A stretch of DNA of 64,000 bases from Flavobacteriales bacterium (lineage in GTDB: Bacteria; Bacteroidota; Bacteroidia; Flavobacteriales_G; Salibacteraceae). The notes under the pieces were generated by a model. The model was not told where the DNA came from and made no database searches. It worked only from the letters and a program-made list of their open reading frames with translations. Position numbers and translations under genes: made by a program. The stretch's first letter is position 1. Each line of letters opens with the position of its first letter. Location of the stretch: positions 1 through 64,000 of the forward strand of contig JAGQYO010000010.1 in assembly GCA_020435995.1 (NCBI GenBank). Reading direction: 5' to 3'. Below are positions 25,244 through 34,387 of the stretch, piece by piece.

Positions 25244-26272
25244 TTGGACCAATTGTCCACTCAAAATTCAATTCGATTTAATGCCCTTGATGCATGGCGA
25301 GGTATTGCCGCCTTAGCTATCGCTATTTTTCACTTCAATACAGGTTGGGGAGGTTATTTAGCGGTCGACTTCTTTTTGGTTCTCAGTGGTTTCATTTTAT
25401 ATCATACCTATCGAGCCAATCCTCATTCCATTACCTTTCGTGTATTTGTGGTGCATAGAATCGCGAGGCTGTACCCTCTTCACTTGTACAGTCTGTTGAT
25501 GTATGCTTTAGGCTTTTTATTTGTATTCGGAGATTTGCCGGACTATGCCGAAGGCCGATGGTTTACATTTATTCAACACCTATTATTGGTTCAAGGCATT
25601 GGTATAAGTCCTTGTGGTTGGAATTATCCAAGCTGGTCTATTTCGGTTGAGTTTTGGATCAATATGGCCCTGTTTTTATTTGTTTCTTCAAAATTAAAAT
25701 CAGTATGGTTGGTGGCCATATCTATTATTGGTCTTATTCCAATTTATTATTTCACAGGCCACCTAGATACTCATGCGACGAATTATTTTACGGTTTTCAA
25801 TTCTGGACTACTAAGAGGAGTTGTTTCGTTTTCGTTGGGCATTGTAGCGTATCGTTTATACCAGTCTAATTCCCAACAAATGCAGCGGTTATCGTATTGG
25901 AAATCTTCTGCTTTAGAAATGGCGATAAGCCTGGGAGTGGTACTCATGCTTGCGCTTCGCTCAGAGAAACACAGCGAACTCGATTTTTTGGCACCTTTTC
26001 TATTCTTTTTGTTGGTTTTTGTATTTGCCCGCGATGCTGGTATAGTGAGCAAAGGGCTTGCTATATTCCCGCGTTTGGGAGCTATCTCCTATTCTGTTTA
26101 CCTCAACCAGATGTTGGTGTTAATGGTGTTAGAACCGCTGTTTCCTGCCGAATTAAATGAAGGATACATACATTTTCTGGTCTATGTTGTCATCCTGATT
26201 TTGTATTCTGAATTGACCTATCGAATGGTCGAAACCCCCATGAGAAAATATATCCGCAACCAATGGGTATAA
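25244..26272 (+). CDS. Acyltransferase family 3 membrane protein (OafA/YrhL-like)
   Basis: This 342-residue integral membrane protein has about ten hydrophobic segments. The family signature is at the start: LDAWRGIAALAIAIFHF with the conserved Arg and His, then GYLAVDFFLVLSGF and RIARLYPLH. Such enzymes transfer acetyl or other acyl groups to extracytoplasmic sugars of lipopolysaccharide, exopolysaccharide or peptidoglycan. It stands alone, with no glycosyltransferases nearby, so the acceptor is unknown. The start is TTG 25244 or the TTG three codons later. Confidence 0.85.
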   Translation: MDQLSTQNSIRFNALDAWRGIAALAIAIFHFNTGWGGYLAVDFFLVLSGFILYHTYRANPHSITFRVFVVHRIARLYPLHLYSLLMYALGFLFVFGDLPDYAEGRWFTFIQHLLLVQGIGISPCGWNYPSWSISVEFWINMALFLFVSSKLKSVWLVAISIIGLIPIYYFTGHLDTHATNYFTVFNSGLLRGVVSFSLGIVAYRLYQSNSQQMQRLSYWKSSALEMAISLGVVLMLALRSEKHSELDFLAPFLFFLLVFVFARDAGIVSKGLAIFPRLGAISYSVYLNQMLVLMVLEPLFPAELNEGYIHFLVYVVILILYSELTYRMVETPMRKYIRNQWV

Positions 26273-26499
26273 ATTAGTGTGCAGTAAGCGGATTGTAAAT
26301 TTTAAAATGGGCCATCCTGAGTTGAAAACCGTTGAATTCCTTGTGAATCTGGAAATAATAGTTTAACTTTTGCAACATATATTTATTCATCAAGCAAAAT
26401 GGGTTTATGGATCACGGATTGCCAATTTTCGTTAAAAAAACGGAAATTAAACATAGTTAAATGTAAATGTATCTAGGTGATTTTGTGTAAGTTATAATC

Positions 26500-26507
26500 T
26501 AGTTTTG
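26500..26507 (+). promoter_or_regulatory. -7 box of the YtxH operon
   Basis: TAGTTTTG matches TAnnTTTG exactly and lies 25 bases before the ATG. TTTG at 26482-26485 is closer than the ideal -33 spacing. Confidence 0.5.
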
Positions 26508-26532
26508 TGCAAAATTTAAAAACTATCATATT

Positions 26533-26775
26533 ATGAAAGAAGTAACTAAAGCATTGGCGATTCTTTCTGCTGGATTTGTGGCAGGAGCAGTAGTAGGCGT
26601 ATTATTCGCACCAGATAAAGGCGAAAAAACAAGAGCTAAGATTAAGAAAAAGGCAGAAGAATTAAGCGACAAAGTACACGACAAGTACAATGAAGAAATT
26701 GAATACTTGAAGTCGAAGATTGAAGAATTGAAAAACGGAAACAAAACTGCAGCAGCGGGCAAAGGAGCCAAGTAA
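26533..26775 (+). CDS. YtxH domain-containing protein
   Basis: This 80-residue protein has an N-terminal membrane anchor with glycines (FVAGAVVGVLFAPDKGEKTR), the YtxH/gas-vesicle-GvpP-like hallmark, followed by a Lys/Glu-rich amphipathic helix. The family is linked to envelope stress in many bacteria. Its TAA overlaps the next ATG (TAATG), so it forms an operon with the two following genes. Confidence 0.85.
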   Translation: MKEVTKALAILSAGFVAGAVVGVLFAPDKGEKTRAKIKKKAEELSDKVHDKYNEEIEYLKSKIEELKNGNKTAAAGKGAK

Positions 26776-27155
26776 TGTCGAAACTTAAAATTTTCACCGA
26801 ATTCGAAGATTTGGTTCAAAGTCTTGCTGACCTCATCAAGTCCTATTTGAGGTACTTTAGAATTGCGGCTTATGAGCAAGTGCTCAATGCGGTATCTGTA
26901 GTTTTATCGCGTTTTATTCTACTGCTCACCATACTGGTGTCGAGTATGTTTTTTTCCATTGCTCTTGCCATGTATATCGGGCGTCTATTGATTTACCCTG
27001 AGCTGGGGTTTATGATTGTTGGTATCATCTATTTTTTAGCCGGAATGTTATTTATCAAATACAGAGACGAAATCATTGTGAATCCAATTATCAAGGACTT
27101 GAATAAAATAGCCGATAGAATTGAAAACGAAATACTCAATGATGATGAAGAATAG
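26775..27155 (+). CDS. Phage-holin-like family membrane protein
   Basis: This 126-residue protein has an N-terminal amphipathic segment and two membrane helices, ILLLTILVSSMFFSIALAMY and LGFMIVGIIYFLAGML, joined by a short loop, then an acidic tail. This resembles the Phage_holin_3_6/YqjD-neighbour proteins that follow YtxH genes in Bacteroidota. No lytic role is implied; a structural or envelope-stress role is inferred from its partner. Confidence 0.65.
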   Translation: MSKLKIFTEFEDLVQSLADLIKSYLRYFRIAAYEQVLNAVSVVLSRFILLLTILVSSMFFSIALAMYIGRLLIYPELGFMIVGIIYFLAGMLFIKYRDEIIVNPIIKDLNKIADRIENEILNDDEE

Positions 27156-27396
27156 CAGGGCATTAGGTTCTATTAGAGATGTGCGAAATCGCCGTCAAGA
27201 ACTAAAGTACGAACTCGAAATAGCAAAAATTCGATTTGCACAGCGCAAAAATTCGGTGAAAAGGGAGTTAGATCCTCTGAATCTCTACTATGATTTAGTA
27301 GGCAGATCCATTCATAAACTTCAAGAAAAACTATCCTTTGGGTTGTTGGGGAAGATTATGGGCATGTTCAAGGCTAAACCCAGTTTAGAAGATTAA
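27139..27396 (+). CDS. Small basic helical protein, third gene of the YtxH operon
   Basis: About 85 residues, highly charged and helical (RNRRQELKYELEIAKIRFAQRK), with a C-terminal GLLGKIMGMF that may touch the membrane. No family is recognised. ATGs at 27139, 27142 and 27145 overlap the end of the holin-like gene; a TTG at 27121 is less likely. Position and overlap argue for a shared role with YtxH and the two-helix membrane protein. Confidence 0.6.
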   Translation: MMMKNSRALGSIRDVRNRRQELKYELEIAKIRFAQRKNSVKRELDPLNLYYDLVGRSIHKLQEKLSFGLLGKIMGMFKAKPSLED

Positions 27397-27402
27397 AAAT
27401 AC

Positions 27403-27469
27403 ATCTGCAGTGTTTAGGAACTAGTGTTCTAAGGTACTCTTTTGCCAGTAGAGCCGAAAACCTGCAGAT
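27403..27469 (+). repeat. Inverted repeat in the 288-base gap after the YtxH operon
   Basis: ATCTGCAG (27403-27410) and CTGCAGAT (27462-27469) are exact inverse complements. Between them is a smaller imperfect palindrome around AACTAGTGTT. No T-run follows, so it is not a typical terminator. The rest of the gap shows nothing clear. Confidence 0.4.
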
Positions 27470-27672
27470 ATATTCGTTTTTAAACCACCCATTTAGATAA
27501 TAGCTTCCTTTTTAAGCCTCCATCGCATGGGAGTTGAGTCTGCCGATTATTCACCAATTCGTTCCCCTATACTTTATTCGACAATTCGATGTGCAAATGA
27601 CCTCAGGTTGCTAATTAAAGCCCGAATGTTGAAAATGAAGCAATTGATTTTATAAAACGCGGCTTAACGTAC

Positions 27673-27680
27673 TAATTTTG
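27673..27680 (+). promoter_or_regulatory. -7 box abutting the start of the barrel protein gene
   Basis: TAATTTTG matches the consensus exactly; transcription would begin at or next to the ATG at 27685, implying a leaderless or near-leaderless transcript. Confidence 0.4.
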
Positions 27681-27684
27681 ATAA

Positions 27685-28458
27685 ATGATAATTCGTATCA
27701 TTTTAATAAGCGCCATTCTTCTTGAAGTATGCACGGGCAGAGCTCAAGAGTTTTATTCCGCCGATTCTGCTAAGCAAGTGGAGCATGAACAACGCAGACA
27801 TGCGGAAACGGGCGTAGGCGTAGTCATATCATTTAAAGTGGGAGCGGCCATCCCTACAGGCTCTTTTTCCAGCGATAACGTCATATCTACCGACCCATTA
27901 GATAGTCCTGGCTTTGCCAAAGATGGAATTCATCTCGGAATTGAATTGGAAGCTCACAGCAAAAACTTGTTTTTGTTTGGTTTGCATCTGGATTACACAA
28001 GCTTTAATTACAATACCGAACCTTACGAACAGGCCATTTTTTTGGATAGTTCATTAAATGGGTTTTCGGCTGGGTCTTGGCGACAAATTCAGCCATTGTT
28101 GGCGCTTGGAGTTCAACATGAAGTAGGAAATTTGGGTGTGGAGCTAAAGATGTTGGGTGGTGTTTCGATCAATCAAAGTCCAGAAACAAGGCTGAACTTT
28201 GATTATTTGGGGATACCAATTACGCAGGTACAATTGGCAACCAATTCGTCATCGCTGGCATTAGGCCTAGGCTTTGGCATGAGGTATCATTTCAATTCTT
28301 TTTTTCTGAAAGCATATTCTGAGTATATAGCCACCACCGCCAATTTTATTATGGAAACACAAGTCTTGGGTTTGGGCCAAAATTTTTCATTGTCAGACAC
28401 TTACACCCACAAATTGGCAAATTTGCGCTCAGGACTTTCAATAGGATTTAAGTTTTGA
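27685..28458 (+). CDS. Outer membrane beta-barrel-like protein
   Basis: This 257-residue protein has a signal peptide (IILISAILLEVCTGRAQ) and then alternating hydrophobic strands (GVVISFKVGAAIPTGSF, FLFGLHLDYTSF) ending in GLSIGFKF with a terminal Phe, as in outer membrane barrels. No specific family is recognised. A perfect -7 box TAATTTTG at 27673-27680 ends only four bases before the ATG. The stop overlaps the following lyase gene (TGATG), although a functional link is not obvious. Confidence 0.65.
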   Translation: MIIRIILISAILLEVCTGRAQEFYSADSAKQVEHEQRRHAETGVGVVISFKVGAAIPTGSFSSDNVISTDPLDSPGFAKDGIHLGIELEAHSKNLFLFGLHLDYTSFNYNTEPYEQAIFLDSSLNGFSAGSWRQIQPLLALGVQHEVGNLGVELKMLGGVSINQSPETRLNFDYLGIPITQVQLATNSSSLALGLGFGMRYHFNSFFLKAYSEYIATTANFIMETQVLGLGQNFSLSDTYTHKLANLRSGLSIGFKF

Positions 28459-29309
28459 TGAAAATAATAGAATGTCCGAGAGACGCCATGCAGGGAATTC
28501 ACGATTGGATACCTACAGAAGTGAAAGCGAAATACATTAACCAACTTCTCAAGGTGGGATATGACACCATCGATTTTGGAAGTTTTGTTTCGCCAAAAGC
28601 CATCCCACAATTAAAAGATACTGCTGAAGTATTGGCAAAATTGGATTTAAAGGAGGATTCGGCTAACCTGTTGGCCATAGTTGCCAATGTGCGAGGAGCT
28701 GAGGATGCTTGCCATTTTGAAGAAATTGATTATTTGGGATTCCCGTTTTCTATATCTGAACAATTTCAGCAGCGCAATACCAATTCGAGCATCGAAGAAT
28801 CTTTGGTGAGGGTAGAGCAGATCAAGAAACTGACGGAAGCTCATCGTAAAAAACTGGTGATTTACATTTCTATGGGCTTCGGAAATCCTTATGGCGAGGC
28901 GTGGAGCCCGGAGATAGCTGCTCACTGGTCACAGCGTTTGGCGGCCGATGTGGGTATAGAGATTATAGCGCTTTCCGATACGATTGGCGTTTCTAATCCC
29001 GAGAACATTCAGCAGTTATTTTCTACGCTAATTCCCGCCCTACCTCAAGTGGAATTTGGCGGACATTTGCACAGCACACCCGAAACCCGAATAGAAAAAA
29101 TAGATGCGGCATATCACGCTGGATGCAGAAGATTAGATGCAGCCATCGCGGGGTATGGCGGTTGCCCAATGGCCAATGACGATTTGGTGGGAAATATGGC
29201 CACCGAAACGGTGTTATCCTACTTTCAAAAAACAGGAATTGATACCGGTTTAAACTTTAAGGAATTTGAAACTGCTAGGGCCATGGCGACTACAGTTTTC
29301 CCCATTTAA
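28458..29309 (+). CDS. Hydroxymethylglutaryl-CoA lyase-like enzyme
   Basis: About 283 residues of the HMGL/DRE-TIM metallolyase family. Seen are the opening ECPRDAMQG with catalytic Arg-Asp (RDG-like), SFVSPKAIPQLKD, ISMGFGNPYGE, the DTIG segment and the metal-binding GGHLHSTPET. The cysteine loop CRRLDAAIAGYGGCPMA matches the family's GCP motif. It should cleave HMG-CoA to acetyl-CoA and acetoacetate in leucine breakdown, or a related acyl-CoA. No other leucine-catabolism gene is nearby. ATG 28458 overlaps the upstream stop. It converges on the TlpA gene with a five-base gap. Confidence 0.85.
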   Translation: MKIIECPRDAMQGIHDWIPTEVKAKYINQLLKVGYDTIDFGSFVSPKAIPQLKDTAEVLAKLDLKEDSANLLAIVANVRGAEDACHFEEIDYLGFPFSISEQFQQRNTNSSIEESLVRVEQIKKLTEAHRKKLVIYISMGFGNPYGEAWSPEIAAHWSQRLAADVGIEIIALSDTIGVSNPENIQQLFSTLIPALPQVEFGGHLHSTPETRIEKIDAAYHAGCRRLDAAIAGYGGCPMANDDLVGNMATETVLSYFQKTGIDTGLNFKEFETARAMATTVFPI

Positions 29310-29314
29310 GTACC

Positions 29315-29935
29315 TTAATTCAGCAACTTGTTAAATCCTTCCACAAAAGCCTTGTCGGTGTAATTGGCCATGCCAGATTCAAGGTAGGCCACCTTTCCTT
29401 CTTTGTCGATAACGGCGGTGGTAGGCAAGCTTCCGCTAAAAATACTACCTTGATAATCTACCATTAATTTAAAAACTGGTAGATCGGCTGGCAGGTTTTG
29501 TTTCGCTAAAAAGGCGTCAGTTGTTGAAAAATCTTCATGGGTAATCAACAGAAATTGTGTACCAGGATTCCCTTTGTATTGCTCATATAAATCAATGATA
29601 CTACTCAATTCGGCGCGGCATGGCGGACACCAAGTAGCCCAGAAGTTGACAAAAGTGACCTTACCCGAAAAATGGGAAAGGTCCATTGTGTTACCCGCTC
29701 TATCCAGGATAACTACGGCGCTTGCTTCCTTGGTAAAATCGATGTTTTCGTCATAGAATGAAGTGCCCATATTAAAGAGTCCGGTTTGTAACAAAGCCTT
29801 TCGGTATAACATTCTACCATCAGGGAAAATGAGAAGAACCATAATCGCTATAAAGAGTAAATCACTGACTTTGCCCCATGTAGATTTTGACTTCCACTTT
29901 TCAATTCGGCTTTTAATAAAATTCATAAGAAACAA
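29315..29935 (-). CDS. TlpA-like membrane-anchored thiol-disulfide reductase
   Basis: This 206-residue protein has one N-terminal membrane anchor (VSDLLFIAIMVLLIFPDG) and a periplasmic thioredoxin domain with the redox site WATWCPPC, FLLITHEDF and a cis-Pro region GSLPTTAVIDKEG. TlpA/ResA proteins reduce periplasmic disulfides, for example during cytochrome c maturation or as repair reductants. It is divergent from msrA with only 28 bases between starts, which fits a shared protein redox-repair context. Confidence 0.88.
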   Translation of the reverse strand: MFLMNFIKSRIEKWKSKSTWGKVSDLLFIAIMVLLIFPDGRMLYRKALLQTGLFNMGTSFYDENIDFTKEASAVVILDRAGNTMDLSHFSGKVTFVNFWATWCPPCRAELSSIIDLYEQYKGNPGTQFLLITHEDFSTTDAFLAKQNLPADLPVFKLMVDYQGSIFSGSLPTTAVIDKEGKVAYLESGMANYTDKAFVEGFNKLLN

Positions 29936-29951
29936 TTAAGGATTCTGCTTG

Positions 29952-29959
29952 TAACTTTG
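29952..29959 (+). promoter_or_regulatory. -7 box abutting msrA
   Basis: TAACTTTG matches TAnnTTTG exactly and ends four bases before the msrA ATG. The intergenic space to the divergent tlpA-like gene is too short for a usual leader. Confidence 0.45.
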
Positions 29960-29963
29960 GGGT

Positions 29964-30608
29964 ATGAAAGCAAATACAGTTTTAATATTGTGTTTTGTTG
30001 TTTTAGCTCAATTATTCAGCTGTGCGCAAAGGAACGAAACAAGTGCTAAACAAATTGATAATATGAATACAAATCTAAAATTGGATACAGCAACCCTTGG
30101 AGCTGGCTGTTTTTGGTGTGTTGAAGCTATTTTTCAGCAACTCAAAGGCGTTGAATTGGTGGTATCTGGTTATGCAGGAGGCCATGTTAAAAACCCGTCG
30201 TACAAAGAAGTTTGTACTGGCAATACAGGACATGCCGAAGTGTGCCAAATCTTGTTTAACCCACAAGAAATAAGTTATGACGAATTACTTGAGGTGTTTT
30301 GGCAAACCCACGATCCTACCACACTGAACCAGCAGGGTGCAGACCGAGGAACACAGTATCGTTCATCAGTTTTTTATCACAGCGATTTGCAAAAAGAAAG
30401 GGCAGAATATTACAAATCAAGATTAACAGAGGAGGGTGCATTTTCGGCCCCGATAGTAACTGAGATTGTGCCTTTTGCTAATTATTATCCTGCCGAGGAT
30501 TACCATCAAAACTACTTTAATGAAAACGGAGAGCAGGGTTATTGTCAAATGGTGGTACGCCCCAAATTAGAGAAGTTTCAAAAGGCTTTTAAGGATAAAT
30601 TGAAATGA
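29964..30608 (+). CDS. msrA: Peptide methionine sulfoxide reductase A, lipoprotein form
   Basis: This 214-residue protein has a lipoprotein signal ending in the lipobox LFSC (C20), so it is exported and membrane-anchored. The MsrA domain starts with LGAGCFWCVEAIF, with catalytic C49. VVSGYAGGHVKNPSYKEVCTGNTGHAE and NQQGADRGTQYRSS are all as in the family. It reduces methionine-S-sulfoxide in damaged envelope proteins using thioredoxin-like donors, possibly the adjacent TlpA-like protein. Its stop overlaps the GNAT gene ATG. Confidence 0.95.
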   Translation: MKANTVLILCFVVLAQLFSCAQRNETSAKQIDNMNTNLKLDTATLGAGCFWCVEAIFQQLKGVELVVSGYAGGHVKNPSYKEVCTGNTGHAEVCQILFNPQEISYDELLEVFWQTHDPTTLNQQGADRGTQYRSSVFYHSDLQKERAEYYKSRLTEEGAFSAPIVTEIVPFANYYPAEDYHQNYFNENGEQGYCQMVVRPKLEKFQKAFKDKLK

Positions 30609-31081
30609 TCATTCGGGCCATCGAGCCAAGGGATAATAAAACGGTGGCTCAAATTATTGTAGAAACTTTAGCTGAATACGGAGCCAAAGGTGACGGGTTT
30701 GCCAGTGCCGACCCCGAATTGAAGAATATGTTTGCTGCTTATCAATTGACTAATGCAGCCTATTTTGTTATTGAAGATGAAGGAAGGATACTGGGCTGTG
30801 GCGGTATTGGTCCTCTAAAAAATGGAGATTCGGCAACCTGCGAGCTTCAAAAAATGTATTTCCGTACTGAATTGCGCGGAAGAGGCTGGGGTAAAAAACT
30901 CATTGCGCATTGTTTGAGGCTTGCAAAATCTTACGGATACTCGAAGTGTTATATTGAAACGCTTCCAAATATGGTCGCTGCTCAGGCTGTTTACAAACTT
31001 GCTGGATTCGATTATATCCCTGAGAGAATGGGAAATACAGGACATTCCAAATGCCATGTTTTTATGCTAAAGAATCTGTAA
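30605..31081 (+). CDS. GNAT-family N-acetyltransferase
   Basis: This 158-residue protein begins IIRAIEPRDNKTVAQIIVETL and carries the acetyl-CoA binding motif in LQKMYFRTELRGRGWGKKLIAHCL (the R-G-R-G-W-G form of RxxGxG/A), then CYIETLPNMVAAQAVYKLAGF. The substrate is unknown. Translation is coupled to msrA by ATGA overlap; co-occurrence with msrA is seen in other Bacteroidota. Confidence 0.88.
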   Translation: MIIRAIEPRDNKTVAQIIVETLAEYGAKGDGFASADPELKNMFAAYQLTNAAYFVIEDEGRILGCGGIGPLKNGDSATCELQKMYFRTELRGRGWGKKLIAHCLRLAKSYGYSKCYIETLPNMVAAQAVYKLAGFDYIPERMGNTGHSKCHVFMLKNL

Positions 31082-31114
31082 ATGAGATTGTTCATTTTTT
31101 TTCTGCCTTTTAAT

Positions 31115-31122
31115 TAACTTTG
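31115..31122 (+). promoter_or_regulatory. -7 box of the PAS histidine kinase gene
   Basis: TAACTTTG matches the consensus exactly, 26 bases before the ATG. TTG at 31088-31090 could be the -33 element at a slightly long spacing of 24 bases. Confidence 0.5.
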
Positions 31123-31148
31123 AGTAACAAATTCCGTAACCCGAAAGT

Positions 31149-33476
31149 ATGTCTAAAACAGATGCCGGTATTACAAAAGAGTCAATCTCCGCAGATATTT
31201 TTCAAGACCTATTCGATCGACCAGAACTTTTTTTGGAATTCATAAATGATTTTCCAGGAATAGTATATAGGGTAAACCCTGCCGACGATGGGAAGGTACT
31301 TTTTATAAGCGGAGAGGTTGAGCGCATTACTGGATATGCTCCTCAATGTTTTACTCAGTATGGTTTACGACTAGAGGATTTAATTCCCGTTAAGCAGCAT
31401 CAAAAAATATTAAAAGCAGTCGATCGGTCACTTCAAACCAATATACCATTTCGGGTAAATTACCACCTAACCCACAAGGATGGAAGAAACGTGAATGTAT
31501 CCGCATTTGGAAGATTCAGGAAAAACCAAGCGGGGGATCCTATTTTTTGTGATGGCACCATCCTCGATGTTACCAATGTAAGTGATAGTGAATCGGTAAT
31601 AGCCGAGCAATTCTCCATTATTCAACGTATACTCGACAATTCTCCCAACCTCATTTTTGTCAAAGACTTAGAAGGCAGATACAAAATGGTGAATAAGGCC
31701 ATGTGTGATTTATTTGGTTTGCTACCTAAGGATTTATTAGGGCTTACCGATGAGGTATTGTCTCTTCCTAAAGGCGAATTACAAAAGTTTAAACGGCAAG
31801 ATGATCAGGTTTTTGAAACTGGAGAAAGTGTTTTTGCCGACACCCAACCCTTAACCCTTAGGAATGGCGAAGTAGGGTATTTCAAAACTGTAAAATCTCC
31901 ACTATTTAATCAATCAGGGGATTTATATGGTCTTTTGGCCATAGTTACCGACGTTACCGAAGAACGCAAAACTGAAAACGAAATCACTGAGAGTAGAAAA
32001 ATGCTTGATTTGATTTACAACAATGTAACAGATCGAATTGCATTATTACAACCTGTTGATGGGCAGATGAGGTATGTATCCGTGAATCAATCATATATAA
32101 AAACTTTTGAGCATTTTGGTGTTGGGGTTAAGCGTGAGGAATTGATGGGTAAAGTGTTTATTCAACACGCCGTAGAAAACAATTTTTTTACTGGCGAAGT
32201 TGCCGCTGCTGCCCTCTCAAGAATTGAAAACGTTATGAGCACAAGACAGGCTCTTGAATTTACTGAAGTAACACCCACACCAAATGGAATCCTGTACATG
32301 GATTCGTCTATTACGCCAATTTATGATAGCAGTGGAGAGCTCTTGTACATCATGTACCGGAGCACCGACTTTACTGAAATAATGCGCTCGAATAGAGCAC
32401 TTCAAGAGCGCGAAATGATGCTCGAATCCATCAACAGAAATGTGAATGATGGGATCTACAGATCAACTGTAAAACACGGGCTTAAATATGTAAACGATGC
32501 TATGTACCGTATTTTTGGATATGAGCCAGGGGAGTTTGACCAACTTAAAATGGTATCGTTGTATGTGATGCCTGGCGAGCGTTCTGAAATAGTTGAAGAA
32601 CTTCGTAGGAATGGATCATTTTCAAACAAAGAGGTTTTGTTACGGAGAAAAAATAACGAGCATTTTTGGGCGCGGTTGAGCTGTACCATGACGCGCGATC
32701 ACGATGGAACTGAAATCATTGATGGTATCGTTGTGGACATTACGGAAAGACGTGAAATGAATATTTTGCTCGAAAGCACCAACAACCACCTTAAAAAGAC
32801 CAACTCTGAATTGGATCACTTGGTTTATCGAACTTCTCATGATTTAAGGTCTCCTATCGCCTCTTTGTTAGGCCTTGCCGAATTGATGAAGCTTGAGGGG
32901 ATGGACGAGACGCAAAAAGAATATCTGGATTTAATGGAAGGGCAGTTGCACAAGCTTGATAAAATTATTTTGGATATTATTAATTATCGCAAGATAGCTA
33001 TGTCGGGTCCACAAAATCAACAAATTAATTTGAGAGCAGTGGTTGACGATATTCTATCAGGTGTACAGTTTTTATCCCAATGTGAATCAATCGAAAAATC
33101 CATTGTTATTCAAAACGATATTCCGTTTTACAACGATGGACACAACATTCAGATTATATTTAACAATCTTATATCCAATGCGATAAAGTATTCTAGATTG
33201 GATGTAGCAACCCCCAAAATTATTATTGAGTTGATTGTTGAACCCACAGTACTTAAAGCCTCAATTATAGACAATGGGATTGGAATAGAAAAGGAATACG
33301 TTGACCAAATCTTCGACATGTTTTTTAGAGCTACATCACACAATACTGGTACAGGTCTGGGCTTGTTTATTGTAAAAGAGGCGATTGAAAAACTAAATGG
33401 AAAAATAAGCGTGTCCTCTAAAAAAGGAGAAGGTACCCAATTCACGCTTGAAATTCCAAACCTACTTAAAGCCTAG
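31149..33476 (+). CDS. Multi-PAS sensor histidine kinase
   Basis: This 775-residue protein has no membrane segment. It contains about four PAS domains in tandem (about 35-140, 155-275, 285-415, 425-545; for example GIVYRVNPADDGKVLFISGE and NIIFVKDLEGRYKMVNKAM-like LIFVKDLEGRYKMV), each with a PAC-type end such as GTILDVTN and GIVVDITERRE. The kinase part has the phosphoacceptor H564 in TSHDLRSPIAS, N box NNLISNAIKYS, G1 DNGIGI and G2 GTGLGLFIVKEA. It lacks a receiver domain, and no response regulator gene adjoins it. It probably senses a cytoplasmic small-molecule, redox or light signal. It converges on the dipeptidase gene with stops overlapping at CTAG. Confidence 0.92.
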   Translation: MSKTDAGITKESISADIFQDLFDRPELFLEFINDFPGIVYRVNPADDGKVLFISGEVERITGYAPQCFTQYGLRLEDLIPVKQHQKILKAVDRSLQTNIPFRVNYHLTHKDGRNVNVSAFGRFRKNQAGDPIFCDGTILDVTNVSDSESVIAEQFSIIQRILDNSPNLIFVKDLEGRYKMVNKAMCDLFGLLPKDLLGLTDEVLSLPKGELQKFKRQDDQVFETGESVFADTQPLTLRNGEVGYFKTVKSPLFNQSGDLYGLLAIVTDVTEERKTENEITESRKMLDLIYNNVTDRIALLQPVDGQMRYVSVNQSYIKTFEHFGVGVKREELMGKVFIQHAVENNFFTGEVAAAALSRIENVMSTRQALEFTEVTPTPNGILYMDSSITPIYDSSGELLYIMYRSTDFTEIMRSNRALQEREMMLESINRNVNDGIYRSTVKHGLKYVNDAMYRIFGYEPGEFDQLKMVSLYVMPGERSEIVEELRRNGSFSNKEVLLRRKNNEHFWARLSCTMTRDHDGTEIIDGIVVDITERREMNILLESTNNHLKKTNSELDHLVYRTSHDLRSPIASLLGLAELMKLEGMDETQKEYLDLMEGQLHKLDKIILDIINYRKIAMSGPQNQQINLRAVVDDILSGVQFLSQCESIEKSIVIQNDIPFYNDGHNIQIIFNNLISNAIKYSRLDVATPKIIIELIVEPTVLKASIIDNGIGIEKEYVDQIFDMFFRATSHNTGTGLGLFIVKEAIEKLNGKISVSSKKGEGTQFTLEIPNLLKA

Positions 33477-34177
33477 TCAAGCTGGTCAAATGGCACATCC
33501 AATATATCATACTCCTCCCACCCTTTAAAGTCGAAGTGCCACCATTCTGTGGGATAAATGCTAAATCCGTTTTTTTCCATTACTGATCTCAAAAGTGTTC
33601 GGTTTTTCATTATTTCTTCTGGAAGGTCTTGCAGCAAAGGACTTGATTGTTCAGTAAATTCGTCAAAAGGAGTTCCCATATCAAGTTCAACCCCCGTTTT
33701 TAGGTCAAAAAGAGTGAGGTCAACTGCAGCACCACGGTTGTGTCTAGAGCCCGTATAAGGAGAGGCTACATAAGCGGTGTCTAGGTAAAGCTCATAAAAA
33801 ATGATGGTGACGGAATAAGGCCTGTAAGCATCAAATATTTTTAATCCATACCCTTTTTTCTTTAGCTGTTTTTGCACTGCTGCCAAAGCACTTGCAGCTT
33901 CTTGACGCAAAAATGCCCTTGGTTCTCGGTAAATTACCTTCCCTGTAAAATTTTCGGAAGTGCTGTATTTAATGTCCAATTGAATTCCTTCTATTTCCTG
34001 AGCAAGGTCTTTCAAGCGGGCATTTGGGTTGTCGATAAGGCTTGCTTCGTATGCCTCTCGAGTATTGATGGGTGTAAGGCCATAGTCGTATTGAGCTGAA
34101 ACGTCTATTACAAAACCAATTGTACCCAAAGCCAATAAAATCCAGTTCGTGATTTTCATATTTTTTGTATCAAACAT
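33473..34177 (-). CDS. D-alanyl-D-alanine dipeptidase (VanX/DdpX, M15D)
   Basis: This 234-residue protein has a signal sequence (ITNWILLALGTIGFVIDVSAQ), so it acts in the periplasm. Zinc ligands and catalytic residues are complete: SRHNRGAAVDLTLF (His and Asp), then EWWHFDF (Glu and His). The substrate-binding YNNFTGK-type segment reads YSTSENFTGKVIY. Outside vancomycin clusters such enzymes recycle D-Ala-D-Ala from peptidoglycan. There are no vanH/vanA-like genes nearby, so resistance is not implied. ATG at 34177 or at 34159 (MKITNW). Confidence 0.9.
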   Translation of the reverse strand: MFDTKNMKITNWILLALGTIGFVIDVSAQYDYGLTPINTREAYEASLIDNPNARLKDLAQEIEGIQLDIKYSTSENFTGKVIYREPRAFLRQEAASALAAVQKQLKKKGYGLKIFDAYRPYSVTIIFYELYLDTAYVASPYTGSRHNRGAAVDLTLFDLKTGVELDMGTPFDEFTEQSSPLLQDLPEEIMKNRTLLRSVMEKNGFSIYPTEWWHFDFKGWEEYDILDVPFDQLD

Positions 34178-34387
34178 TAGTAGGGCAATAGTAGTAATTT
34201 ACCTCATGGATTGTAGAAGACCAAGCGCAAATTAAAACTCATCAAGTGTTTATGATCGTGCCCATTCAATCGATTCCGCATTTTAAGGGATCGGTTTGCA
34301 TAAATAAAGCTAAGAAATGTTTGAAACAAAAAAGGTCAATTTCAATTTGTGTAATTTCGGGAGCTCAAACTCAAACAAATACGCTGC

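Noticed and set aside
26775-27155. Prophage holin
   Set aside because: No phage genes are present; it overlaps a YtxH gene in a typical envelope operon.
33473-34177. Vancomycin resistance cluster
   Set aside because: Only a VanX-like dipeptidase is present; no VanH, VanA-type ligase or VanRS gene adjoins it.
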